NCBI GenBank assembly: GCA_038322575.1
Contig: JBBQGB010000048.1
Location: forward strand, 1 to 25,795
DNA from: JACMOY01 sp038322575
Lineage (GTDB): Bacteria; Actinomycetota; Actinomycetes; Actinomycetales; Angustibacteraceae
Reading direction: 5' to 3'
Length of the DNA stretch: 25,795 nt
This document shows positions 7,830 through 16,327 of the stretch, piece by piece. The translations under genes and the position numbers were made by a program. How positions within the stretch are numbered: the stretch's first letter is position 1; every line of letters begins with the position of its first letter. Under the pieces are notes generated by a model. That model was not told the DNA's origin. It saw only the letters and a program-made list of their open reading frames with translations, and searched no databases.

Positions 7830-8987
7830 TCAGCAGGTGGTGACGGTCGGACCGTTACCGCAGTCGACGTAGGTCTGCGTGGCGCCGCCGGAGGCGATCG
7901 CCGACGCGGCGTCGCCGCTGGCGGCGTACGAGGTGGTGCCGACGAACAGCGCCTGGGCCCAGTTCAGGGTGCTGCCGGGCTGCCACTTCTTCGTGCTGGT
8001 GACGTCAGCCTGACGCAGGACGATGTACAGGCCGCGGTTGTTGACGTAGCCCCCGCCGGTCGTGGCGAGCATCTTGATACCGGCGTTCACACCGGCGACG
8101 GCACCGGGGAAGGGCACCGTGGGGTCCTTGAAGTAGCCCGCGTTGTAGAGGTTGTCACGGCCCTCGGAGAACGGCGCGATGGTGTCGGCCGGGGACGCGC
8201 TGCCGGTCAGGGCGCTGGGGTCGTTCTCCTCGACGGTCTGGACGCACGAGCCGAACGCGAAGGCGGTGCCACCGTTGCCGGCGGTCAGGTCGGCGACGAA
8301 CGAGCTGCGGGTGCCCGAGCCGGCCTGGGGGATCAGCGGGATGATCGTGCCGGCCGTGCCACCGATCGTGGACCAGTTGGTGGTGTTGCACTTGTAGATG
8401 TCGACCAGCTGGGTGATGGTCAGGCTGGCGGGGGCGTGGGTCGGGATCGTGTCGGTCGCCGCGACCTTCAGTGCGTCCGTCGAGATCTTGATGACGCGCA
8501 GGCCGCCGACGAAGCCGTTGGCCACCGCGGTGTTCTGCTCGGCGACGCTGGGCAGGCGCGAGGACCGGACGAAGTTGATCTTGAAGGGAGCGGTCCGGTC
8601 GGCGAGCAGGGCGGTGATGCCGGCGCCGGAGCCGTTGGGTCGCTGGATCGGGCTGGATCCGGCGCGCAGCACGACCGTGGGGGTGAGTGGCTTCAGTGCG
8701 GTCGAGGTGCTGCCGTTGAGGTAGCCGGCCCGGTCGTTCGCGTCCGGGGTGGCGTCGAACGAGAACACCCGGTTCTTGGCGACGGTGGGGTTGACGCCGC
8801 TCGCCAGGCCGGTGAAGTCACCGTCGAACATGAAGTTGGCGATGTTCTGCACCGTGTCGGAGCCGACGCCGACGATGTCGTCGCCACCGGGCGCGATGTC
8901 GGCGTTCGCGGGGGCGACCAGCGCCAGGCTGAGGGCGGTCGCCGCCAACGCGGCACCGCCCGCGACGATCTTTGAGCGAGAACGCAT
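7830..8987 (-). CDS. Secreted PstS-like substrate-binding protein
   Basis: A 385-residue exported protein with a Sec signal peptide (residues 1-29, ANA|DIAP), no lipobox cysteine and no membrane helix, so it is probably released or held non-covalently. Phosphate-binding-protein features include VGVGSDTVQ near 40, NGSGAG at 118-123 and AGSGTRSSF at 222-230, the last resembling the anion-binding GSGTR loop of PstS. Four cysteines are seen (for example C200 and the two in the final 11 residues), which could form disulfides outside the cell. The GGAGGAG ribosome site is strong. It lies 188 bases downstream of the sortase-like gene and may have its own promoter. The ligand is inferred (phosphate or a similar anion). 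It is the third PstS-like protein of this locus. Confidence 0.82.
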   Translation of the reverse strand: MRSRSKIVAGGAALAATALSLALVAPANADIAPGGDDIVGVGSDTVQNIANFMFDGDFTGLASGVNPTVAKNRVFSFDATPDANDRAGYLNGSTSTALKPLTPTVVLRAGSSPIQRPNGSGAGITALLADRTAPFKINFVRSSRLPSVAEQNTAVANGFVGGLRVIKISTDALKVAATDTIPTHAPASLTITQLVDIYKCNTTNWSTIGGTAGTIIPLIPQAGSGTRSSFVADLTAGNGGTAFAFGSCVQTVEENDPSALTGSASPADTIAPFSEGRDNLYNAGYFKDPTVPFPGAVAGVNAGIKMLATTGGGYVNNRGLYIVLRQADVTSTKKWQPGSTLNWAQALFVGTTSYAASGDAASAIASGGATQTYVDCGNGPTVTTC

Positions 8988-9175
8988 GTCTCCTCCGAGG
9001 AGAGCGAGGGAAGGTGAGGCCGTGCGCGACAAACCTGGCGGCCCTCGGCCTACTCCGGCCCCCACTTGAGTGAACGCCACATGTCGGTCAATGGGCCGTC
9101 GATGCGCAACCGGGCATTCGCGTTACGCGCCGACGTCGCACGGTCGACAGCGCCCGTTCGGTGCGGTGCGGGCGG
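8988..9175. other. Non-coding gap between sortase-like gene and secreted PstS-like gene
   Basis: There is no convincing gene here. A weak hairpin (CGCCCG at 9151-9156 with CGGGCG at 9169-9174, 12-base loop) follows the stop codon of the sortase-like gene. A GTTCACTC word lies on the minus strand at 9068-9075. I see no clear -10/-35 pair, but the spacing leaves room for a promoter. Confidence 0.4.
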
Positions 9176-10138
9176 TCAGAACGCGTTGGGCAGCAGCTGG
9201 GCCGCGGACGTGGCCGCGCCCCACAGCACCAGCAGCAGCACCGGCGACGACGCGATCCAGGACTGCCACAGGCCCCAGCGCGCCTGGGCCCAGGCGATGG
9301 CGCAACCCACCACGAGCAGCGCCTGCATCCACAGCAGCAGGGGCAGGATCGCCCGGCGGTCTCCGCTCATCAGCTCCTCGCCGACGCTGATGGTGGACGG
9401 CCGCACCACGCCGGGTGGCCTGGGCGTGCCCTTCAGCAGCGCGTCGACGTAAACGACGCCCTGGGCCCGCAACCCGTTGCCCAGCCCGGCGCCCTCGGCG
9501 GTCGCGAGCGTCAACCTGCTCCCTCCAGGGGGCAGGAGCGCAGGCAGCGGGTCACCGGTGTGGCGGACACCCTCGACGACGTAGGTGAACTCGCCCTGGC
9601 CGGTCGTCGCGGTGATCTCGTCACCCGTGACGAACGTCGTGATCTCACCGAACGGTGCGCCGTAGGTCGTCCCGCGGCCGAACAGCACAGCCACTCCGGG
9701 CTGTCCTGGCAGGGCCGTGTTGCGACGGTGCCCGGGGGCGCTCTGCGTCTGTCGCGACGCGGTCCCTTCGAGCACGACGGCGTCGTGGATCCCACCCGCA
9801 GGCCCGTCCAGGAGGGCGACCGGCGCACCGATCGTCGTCGCCCCCAGGGGGGCCGTTCCATTGGCCAGCTGCAGCCGCAGCGTGTCGTAGAGGCGACCTT
9901 GCTCGGCCCGGTACTGCACGGCTCCGAGCACCACGGCGCTGAACACGAGCCAGAGGCACAACGCACTGACCACCGCCGCCGACCACAGCCCGACCACCGC
10001 ACCACCGCTCAGGGGCGGTGGTGGTTGACGCACCCGGCGGACGCGTGCGGCCGGGGCGGTCTTCGGCCCGGCGACGACGTCGGGCGCCTCGGACGGGTGC
10101 TTCTGGCGGACCAACGCCACGTCAGCCACGACGGCCAC
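9176..10138 (-). CDS. Sortase-fold membrane protein lacking catalytic His and Cys (pseudosortase)
   Basis: A 320-residue membrane protein. One helix lies at about 45-75. A sortase-like domain covers about 95-235, and two hydrophobic helices follow at 263-285 and 296-315. The segment VLFGRGTTYGAPFG at 151-164 matches the sortase motif normally reading AGHRTTYGAPFG, but the catalytic His is R155. The beta-strand that normally reads LTLVTC here reads LTLATA at 209-214, so the nucleophile Cys is A214. R224 may be the catalytic Arg position. Transpeptidation should therefore be impossible. A role as scaffold, ligand-binding subunit or regulator is inferred. The GTG at 10138 lies inside the end of the 1014-residue PstS-like gene (17-bp overlap), so its translation is probably coupled. 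The open frame is intact, so it is not a decaying pseudogene. Confidence 0.8.
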   Translation of the reverse strand: MAVVADVALVRQKHPSEAPDVVAGPKTAPAARVRRVRQPPPPLSGGAVVGLWSAAVVSALCLWLVFSAVVLGAVQYRAEQGRLYDTLRLQLANGTAPLGATTIGAPVALLDGPAGGIHDAVVLEGTASRQTQSAPGHRRNTALPGQPGVAVLFGRGTTYGAPFGEITTFVTGDEITATTGQGEFTYVVEGVRHTGDPLPALLPPGGSRLTLATAEGAGLGNGLRAQGVVYVDALLKGTPRPPGVVRPSTISVGEELMSGDRRAILPLLLWMQALLVVGCAIAWAQARWGLWQSWIASSPVLLLVLWGAATSAAQLLPNAF

Positions 10139-13100
10139 GCAGCTGCCGGTTGAGCAACGTCACCGCGACGGCACCGCCCGACAGCAGAGCGCACAGGATC
10201 AGCAGCGCAGGAACACTGCCGGCCAGCCCCATCTCGGTGGCCAACGTCGACAGCCGCTGCGCCACGGTGCCGGCTCCGGACACCGGCGCGGCCGCGACGG
10301 CCGCCCGCGCCGTCGGGGTGGCAGCCACGAGCCTGGGCTTGAAGGGGGTGAGGGGTGCCGAACCCAGCGGTGACCTGCCGATGGCCGACCCGCCACCCGA
10401 CGAGGAGGACCCGAGCGGGGTCGAGCTGCGTGGCGTGGACGCCGAAGGCGTCGGGGTGACGGGGGTCCGGGTCTGGCTCGCAGTCGGCGTGGCGGCTGGG
10501 GTCGACGTCGGGGACGCCGCCGGTGCCGGTGGGACGGACGCGGGAGGCGTCGGTCGCGGCGGCACGGGTGCCGCGATCGCCGGCGGCGGTGACGGTGGCG
10601 GCACCAGCGGTGATGCGGTGAAGCCACCGACCGGCGCCGCAGGAGGGGACACCGCTGTCGACGGTGCGAGCGGGGGCGGGGTCGCGGCAGCGCTGGCGGT
10701 GGGCGTGGCCACGGGGGCCGGCGGGGGCTTCATGAGCACCGAGGGGACGGCGCCCAGCTGGTCGGCGATCGCCACGGCCGCGAGGGCGTTGTACTTTCTC
10801 AGGTCACCGAGACCGTTCGCCTCGGTCAGCGGCAGGTACCCACCGGGCAGCGTGCCGTTCGTGGTGCCGGGGGTCTGACCCGTGGTGGCCATCCACGACA
10901 CCAGCTCGGAGTACGCCGCGGCGTCGGCGGCCGGCAGTCCCCGGGTCGGGACGGCGGCGTAGACCACCATCGCGCCCGGGTAGGCGGCGTCGGCGGCCCC
11001 GTCGGTGAGGATCGTCCGGATGGGCAGCTGCCAGGTGCCCGTCGCGTCGTCCGCCGTCAGCTGCCGCGCGGCCGCCTCGAGGCCGAGCTGGTCGGGGTCG
11101 ACGAAGATGCGGCCCGAGCCGTCCGCGAACTTGCTGCCGAGTGTCGGTTCCGACGCCCGGGTCTGCAGCGACGCGGTGTCCAGGGCGTAGCGTGCCGCGT
11201 CCCCCAGCGAGGTGACGCCGATGACGAACCGGAATCCGGGGCTCTGCCTGCCCCCGGCGACGAGCTTGAGACCGACGGTCGACCCCGGAGCCGCCTCGGC
11301 ACAGTTGACCTGCGAGGTGGACGAGGCGAACTGCATCGCGAAGCTGATGTTCGCCAACCTGATGGTCGGTGACGCGATCAGGGGCAGGTAGGGCACCGGA
11401 GAGCTCTGCAGGCAGGGGTTGAGCCCCGTCGCGTAGTACTCCTTCGGCTCGAAGGTGTCGAGCTGGGGCCAGCTCTGCACCGGCAGGCGGATGCCGCGGT
11501 AGCTCGGGTTCACCGTGGCGCCCCAAGGGTCAGGTGCGCCGTCCAGCCACGCCCGCGACTCGGGGTCGGCGTCCAGGTAGGCCGTCAGCGCTCGCACGAC
11601 GTTGGAGTCGCTCGACAGCGACAGGATCGTCGACGCGGCGACGCTGTTCGCCACGCCGTTCTTGATGCTGGGGTTGAGGGCCTGGAACTCGGGGTCGAGC
11701 GAGATGTCCAGTGGGTTGTTCGTCAGTGCCGCGTACTCGTTCTTGACGAAGTTCTGCCCGGGATAGGACATGGTCAGCAGCTTGGCGAGCAGCCGGGCGT
11801 TGAGCTTGAGCCGCTCGTAGCGTGCCCCGGTCTCGTCGTCGATGGCGTAAGCGATCGCGAAGCCCGTCATCGCGACGGGGGCGTTCACCACCTTGCGAGT
11901 GAACCCGAAGGGGGGTGGTGTGCTGATCAGACCGGCCTCGACGCTGCCCTGGTTGACGAGGCTGGCCGCCTGCGGCTCGCCGACCTGCACGTGCCGGAAG
12001 GGGGTGCGCGAGGCGTCCAGGCAGAAGGCAGGGCGCCACTGAATCATCGCCTGGGTCATCAGCTCTGAGCCGTACAGGTCGGTCGATTCCTTGCCCCCGA
12101 CGATGTCGCAGACGTTGTCGGCCAGCGAGAACGTCAGCGGCACCGTGATCCGGTTGCGCCAGTTCGACTCGCTCCACCACAGCTTCCCGGTGACGGCGAG
12201 GGCCGGGTTGGTGCCGTTGAAGCTCTCTGCGGGGGCGTAGTTCCCGGAGCTCTGACAGTCCTTCGCGACGGCAGCGGCCTGACCGTCCGCGGGTCGGTCC
12301 GTCACGGGGAGCGCTGCGGCAGCGACGTCGCAGCCCACGCCCATCACCGGGACGGCGACGAGCGAGCAGGCCACGGTGTTGGAACACCCCAGAGAGGCGT
12401 TGTCCTGCGTCGTCCAGACCGTGAACCTGGTGTCGCCTCGACCGTCCGGCCGGGTGATCCCCCAGGTCGTGTTGCCCGGCTGCGACGCGTTGTCGACGAC
12501 GAGGTTCTCGGGAGCGAGCTGGGTGCAGGACGCGCCGTCGGGCGTGTACGTCGTCCCGTTCACGGCCGTGAAGGGCAATCGCCGCACGCTGACCCCGTCG
12601 TAGGCGTCGCAGCCGGCAGGCAGCGGCGCGGGGTCGTTGACGTGCACCGTCCGCCCGGACGGGGGGGCGTACCGGTCGACCCGCCACGCGGGGAAGGTCG
12701 TGGAGCGGCTGGCCGTGAACCGCTCCTGCGGGCCGGTCTGGGTCCAGCACGTCTCGGGGCGGATCCGTTGCGCAGCAGGCACACTCGTCGAGTCGACCCC
12801 GCGGCACTGCAGCAGCAGGAAGGGGAACTCGTCGTTGACCCCTGCCGGTGAGGTGGTGTCGGCGTTGGCGTTGCCGGTCGGGTGCGCGCCCGACCAGGTG
12901 ACCTCGACCGGCTGACGGCTGCGCAGGTCCTGGGTCCGGCTGACCGTCAGGGTGATGGTGCGCTTGTCCACCTCGATGTCGCGGCCGGCCACGAGGTGGG
13001 TGCGCCGGACCGTCTTGGTCAGCGACACGCTGGAGTCGGAGGCACCGGACTGGTTGCCCGGTGCGGCCGCCGAGGATGGTGTGGCGGTCAGCGGGACGCC

Positions 13101-13166
13101 GGCACCCACCAGCGTCAGCGACACCGCAGCCGCCACGAGAAAGGCCCGGACGCGGCGACTGCTCAC
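10122..13166 (-). CDS. Giant membrane-tethered PstS-like surface protein
   Basis: A 1014-residue protein. Residues 1-35 are a signal peptide (PSSAAA|PGN). A long secreted region (about 36-811) includes a stretch typical of PstS-family relatives in actinobacteria: EAGLISTPPPFGF, then NAPVAMTGFAIAYAIDD, then LKLNARLLAKLLTMSYPG. A Pro/Ala/Thr/Ser linker (812-915) spans the wall, and a helix at about 984-1005 with tail RQLRGRRG anchors it in the membrane. Several cysteines in the first third suggest disulfides. PstS proteins are usually 320-400 residues, so this is more than twice the normal size. The GTG at 13166 overlaps the TGA of pstS as GTGA, which indicates coupled synthesis. It may capture phosphate or a phosphorylated polymer outside the wall; the ligand is unknown. 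Confidence 0.82.
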   Translation of the reverse strand: MSSRRVRAFLVAAAVSLTLVGAGVPLTATPSSAAAPGNQSGASDSSVSLTKTVRRTHLVAGRDIEVDKRTITLTVSRTQDLRSRQPVEVTWSGAHPTGNANADTTSPAGVNDEFPFLLLQCRGVDSTSVPAAQRIRPETCWTQTGPQERFTASRSTTFPAWRVDRYAPPSGRTVHVNDPAPLPAGCDAYDGVSVRRLPFTAVNGTTYTPDGASCTQLAPENLVVDNASQPGNTTWGITRPDGRGDTRFTVWTTQDNASLGCSNTVACSLVAVPVMGVGCDVAAAALPVTDRPADGQAAAVAKDCQSSGNYAPAESFNGTNPALAVTGKLWWSESNWRNRITVPLTFSLADNVCDIVGGKESTDLYGSELMTQAMIQWRPAFCLDASRTPFRHVQVGEPQAASLVNQGSVEAGLISTPPPFGFTRKVVNAPVAMTGFAIAYAIDDETGARYERLKLNARLLAKLLTMSYPGQNFVKNEYAALTNNPLDISLDPEFQALNPSIKNGVANSVAASTILSLSSDSNVVRALTAYLDADPESRAWLDGAPDPWGATVNPSYRGIRLPVQSWPQLDTFEPKEYYATGLNPCLQSSPVPYLPLIASPTIRLANISFAMQFASSTSQVNCAEAAPGSTVGLKLVAGGRQSPGFRFVIGVTSLGDAARYALDTASLQTRASEPTLGSKFADGSGRIFVDPDQLGLEAAARQLTADDATGTWQLPIRTILTDGAADAAYPGAMVVYAAVPTRGLPAADAAAYSELVSWMATTGQTPGTTNGTLPGGYLPLTEANGLGDLRKYNALAAVAIADQLGAVPSVLMKPPPAPVATPTASAAATPPPLAPSTAVSPPAAPVGGFTASPLVPPPSPPPAIAAPVPPRPTPPASVPPAPAASPTSTPAATPTASQTRTPVTPTPSASTPRSSTPLGSSSSGGGSAIGRSPLGSAPLTPFKPRLVAATPTARAAVAAAPVSGAGTVAQRLSTLATEMGLAGSVPALLILCALLSGGAVAVTLLNRQLRGRRG

Positions 13167-15199
13167 GACGTGGCTCGCTTCCCGCTCGTGACCGCGCGCG
13201 CGATCAGAGGTGGCAGGGCGATGGCCAGCAGCAGCAGCAGGATCGTCAGGCGCCCGATCGTCGAGTCGCTGACCGAGGACGACGACGCGAGGTCGGCCGG
13301 TACGGGGATCTGCTCGCCGTCGACCCCGGTCACCGTCCCGCCCGCCGAGGCGGCCCCGCCGACCGTCGCGGTGCCGGCCGGGGCCACGATCTGGCCCGTG
13401 AGCGGATCGACCTTGGCCACGGTGACCTTCCCGGTCTTCGCGTCGACGATGCCGGTCACGGACTTGCCGGTCTTGGCGTCGGTGATGGTGGTCGTCACGA
13501 GCCCGGTGGCAGCGTCGACGGTCGCGACGACGGGCTTGCCGGTACCCGGGTCCACCACCGTGGTGGAGACCACGCCAGTCTTCTTGTCGACCGTCCGGGT
13601 CACCCCCGGCACGGACGACGGCACCGCCGTCGGCACCGACGCGACCCCGGGGGCGCCCGGCGTCCCGCCCGGGGTGCCAGGTGCCTCACCGGCCGCGGCA
13701 CCCCCACCCGCTGACGGTGACTCGCCCGGCGCCGGAGCCGCTCCCGGGGTCTCACCCGCAGCCGGCGCACCCGACCCGTCCGTGGCCCCCGGGCTGGGGT
13801 CCACCGCACCTGCGCTGCCGCCGGTGGACGCCGGGGGCGCCTGACCGTCGACCGGGTTGGCGTTGATCGCCTCGTCGGCGGCTCCGCCGCACGGACCTGC
13901 GCCCGCCCGGTCGCAGTCCGGCGGCTGCGGGGCGATCTCTGCGAGGTAGTTGCGCGACGGCTGTCCGGCCACGAAGGTCGGGTTGCTGCAGCTGGAGGCG
14001 TCGCGCTGGTTGACGTCCACGTCCGGGTCGGCCGTCTTGAGCTTGTTGGTCTGGTCGAAGCTGGCCTGCACGAGGTTGATCGGCAGCGGCGAGTAGCCGA
14101 TCGGCCCCATCGCCTTCTGCCCCTGGCAGACCGAGTAGTAGAGGTAGTCGACCAGCGACTGGCGCTTGGCCGTCGACATCCGCGGGTCGCTCTTGCCGGT
14201 CGGGATGATCATGTAGGAGTACGACGAGAGCGGGTAGGTGCGCGGGTCGTTGAACCCGTAGACGTTGCGCAGGTCCTGCAGCAGGTAGTCCTTGGAGGTC
14301 TCGTCGGTGTTGATCTGGGCCTGGGTCAGGGCCACGGCGACGTTGTACTGGGTGGGCAGGCTGAAGTACCCGGCCGCGTTCTGCACCTTGACCACCGGGA
14401 AGTCCTTGGCGAGCGCGTACGAGTACTCGTCGTAGGTGATGACGCCATTGGCCGCACCACTCGTGGCGTAGTTGATGATCTGGTCGGAGCCGTTCTGCGC
14501 GATCATGTTGCCGCCGCGCTTGGGGTAGTACTCGGTGAAGCCGCTCTGACCGAAGTAGGGGCGCCAGATGCCCGGGTACTGGGCGTCGAAGTACTTCGTG
14601 AGCTGTGCCGTCGATCCCGACCCCTCCGAGTGCACGAGCGGGACGATCGCGATGGCCGGCATCTTGCGGCCGTTGTTGTCGGCCGTGATCTGGTCGTCGG
14701 ACCAGTTCGTGATCTGGTTCGTGAAGATCTTGGCCAGCGTCTCACCGGACAGCCGCAGGTCGCGGATCTGCTTGCCGCCGAACTGGAGGTTGTACGGGAA
14801 GGACGTCCCACCCGCGACGATCGGCAGGTAGGCGTACGGGCGCCCCTGGTTCGTGTCCTGGTCGCCCGTCGCCGGGTCGACGCCGCGGAAGCCGATGTCG
14901 CTGACCGCGAAGTCCGTCGTGTTGTTCGCGAAGTCCTTGCGTCCCTGGGCCGAGCCCTGCGAGGTGAACACGACCTGCAGCCCGGAGGACGTGACGTCCG
15001 CGATCCACTGGTTGACGGCGTTCGCCGCCCAGCTGGAGCCTGAACCCTCGATCTTCGCCGTGGGTGCGGCGGACGAGGTCGGCGCGGCCGCGACGAGCAG
15101 CACCATGAACCCGGCGAAGAACGCGGTGAGGGCGGACGAGCGGGCGAGGCGGCGGCGCACAGCAGGGGCCTTTCGGGCTGGAGGGGTGGGGCGGATCAT
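13163..15199 (-). CDS. pstS: Phosphate-binding protein PstS, membrane-tethered long form
   Basis: PstS binds phosphate outside the cell and hands it to the PstCA channel. This 678-residue version has a signal-type helix (about 20-45, SSAAP) and then a classical domain: KIEGSGSSWAANAVNQW at 49-65, DFAVSDIGF, VAGGTSFPYNLQF, SEGSGSTAQLTKYF and GVITYDEYSYA. The GSGSS and EGSGST loops are the phosphate-binding signatures. A Pro/Gly/Ala region (about 430-532) is followed by six exact-length 12-residue repeats (537-608) and a C-terminal helix at about 651-670 with tail TSGKRATS. No lipobox is present, so the C-terminal helix replaces the lipid anchor normal in Gram-positives. The ATG at 15199 overlaps the TGA of pstA as ATGA. 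Confidence 0.93.
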   Translation of the reverse strand: MIRPTPPARKAPAVRRRLARSSALTAFFAGFMVLLVAAAPTSSAAPTAKIEGSGSSWAANAVNQWIADVTSSGLQVVFTSQGSAQGRKDFANNTTDFAVSDIGFRGVDPATGDQDTNQGRPYAYLPIVAGGTSFPYNLQFGGKQIRDLRLSGETLAKIFTNQITNWSDDQITADNNGRKMPAIAIVPLVHSEGSGSTAQLTKYFDAQYPGIWRPYFGQSGFTEYYPKRGGNMIAQNGSDQIINYATSGAANGVITYDEYSYALAKDFPVVKVQNAAGYFSLPTQYNVAVALTQAQINTDETSKDYLLQDLRNVYGFNDPRTYPLSSYSYMIIPTGKSDPRMSTAKRQSLVDYLYYSVCQGQKAMGPIGYSPLPINLVQASFDQTNKLKTADPDVDVNQRDASSCSNPTFVAGQPSRNYLAEIAPQPPDCDRAGAGPCGGAADEAINANPVDGQAPPASTGGSAGAVDPSPGATDGSGAPAAGETPGAAPAPGESPSAGGGAAAGEAPGTPGGTPGAPGVASVPTAVPSSVPGVTRTVDKKTGVVSTTVVDPGTGKPVVATVDAATGLVTTTITDAKTGKSVTGIVDAKTGKVTVAKVDPLTGQIVAPAGTATVGGAASAGGTVTGVDGEQIPVPADLASSSSVSDSTIGRLTILLLLLAIALPPLIARAVTSGKRATS
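13376..13591 (-). repeat. Six 12-residue (36-bp) repeats in the PstS stalk
   Basis: Residues 537-608 of PstS divide without gaps into six units of 12, each of the form [V/T]-D-x-x-T-G followed by six mostly Val/Thr residues, for example VDAATGLVTTTI. DNA identity between units is only moderate, so selection acts on the protein pattern. A beta-rich or calcium-binding stalk is possible. Confidence 0.85.
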
Positions 15200-16293
15200 C
15201 GGGTGGCCTGCTGACGGGCCAGCCGGCGCATGATGACGAACAGGACGAGGACGAGCAGCAGCAGGACGGACGCCGCCCCGAAACCCCGCGCGATGTACAA
15301 GGTCTGGCCGCTGCGAACGGCCGAGAACACGTACAGGGGCAAGGAGTTCATCGCGCCGGTGAGTGGGTTGAACCCCAGGAACGTCGACGCGCCCGAGGTG
15401 AGCAGCACGGGCGAGGTCTCGCCCACACCGCGGGCGATGCCGAGGATGACGGCCGTCGTCAACCCCGGACGGGCGGTGGGCAGGACGACCCGCCAGACGG
15501 TCTGCCACTGCGAGGAACCCAGCGCCAGGCTCGCTTCGCGCAGACCGTTCGGCACGATGCGCAGCGCGATGTCGGAGCCGCGCGCGATGATCGGCAGGAT
15601 CATCACGCTGATGGCCATGGCTGCAGCGAAGCCGCTGCGGTTGAACCCGAGGGCGATGATGAGCACTGTGTAGATGAACAACCCCGCAACGATGGACGGC
15701 AGCGCCGTCATCGCCTCGACCACAGTGCGCACCACCTTGGCGAGCCGGCCACCGACCTCGGACATGAAGACCGCCGTACCGATGCCGAGCGGCACCGTGA
15801 TGGTCACCGCGATCGCGATCTCGATGATGCTGCCGACCATCGCGTGCAGCACCCCGCCACGGGTGAGGGGGTCGGTCGGGCGCACGCCGGACATGTCCGA
15901 GGTGAAGAATCCCAGGTGCCGCAACGATCCTGCTGAACGCACCAGCGTGTAGACCACCGCCGAGGCCAGGGCCAGACCCACCACCAACGCAGCCGCGGAC
16001 ACCAGGGCGCTCATCAGCCGGTTGACGACCACCGGTCGGGGGCTGGTCAACGCCGTGAGAGCGGTCAGGATGACGAGGAAGGCGAGCAACCAGCAGAACG
16101 CGAAGCCGACCTTGCCGCTCCAGGGCAGGACGTACGTGAACGCCACCCACACCAGGGCGAACGCCGAGACCGCGGCGCCGGGGACGCTCAGCTGCTCGTC
16201 GACCGAGCGCGAGCGCACGTCGCGCCGCGGCTCGCGAGCAGGCGGGGTCGGCTCGGCCGGTGCTCGCACCGGTCGCTCGGACAGGACCGTCAT
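15196..16293 (-). CDS. pstA: Phosphate ABC transporter permease PstA
   Basis: One of the two channel subunits of the Pst importer. The 365-residue protein has an N-terminal cytoplasmic segment rich in Pro, Arg and Glu, then several membrane helices. The ABC permease core carries the EAA-type loop EASLALGSSQWQTVWRVVLP, which docks on PstB, followed by GIARGVGETSPV, typical of PstA. It is longer than most PstA proteins because two extra helices (about 36-80) precede the core. The ATG at 16293 has an ACGGAG ribosome site. It is 34 bases after pstC and overlaps pstS by 4 bases. PstA rather than PstC is chosen from the GETSP motif and its place after pstC. Confidence 0.93.
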   Translation of the reverse strand: MTVLSERPVRAPAEPTPPAREPRRDVRSRSVDEQLSVPGAAVSAFALVWVAFTYVLPWSGKVGFAFCWLLAFLVILTALTALTSPRPVVVNRLMSALVSAAALVVGLALASAVVYTLVRSAGSLRHLGFFTSDMSGVRPTDPLTRGGVLHAMVGSIIEIAIAVTITVPLGIGTAVFMSEVGGRLAKVVRTVVEAMTALPSIVAGLFIYTVLIIALGFNRSGFAAAMAISVMILPIIARGSDIALRIVPNGLREASLALGSSQWQTVWRVVLPTARPGLTTAVILGIARGVGETSPVLLTSGASTFLGFNPLTGAMNSLPLYVFSAVRSGQTLYIARGFGAASVLLLLVLVLFVIMRRLARQQATR

Positions 16294-16327
16294 CGTGGGG
16301 CTCCGTCGGCTCGGACTCGGGTGGGGC

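Noticed and set aside
9176..10138. Sortase-like gene as a decaying pseudogene
   Set aside because: The frame is intact, coupled to its upstream gene and retains membrane helices and most sortase motifs; only the catalytic residues are replaced.
13163..16150. PstS frame extended upstream to 16150
   Set aside because: The extension reads pstA in the wrong frame; the ATG at 15199 overlapping the pstA stop is the natural start.
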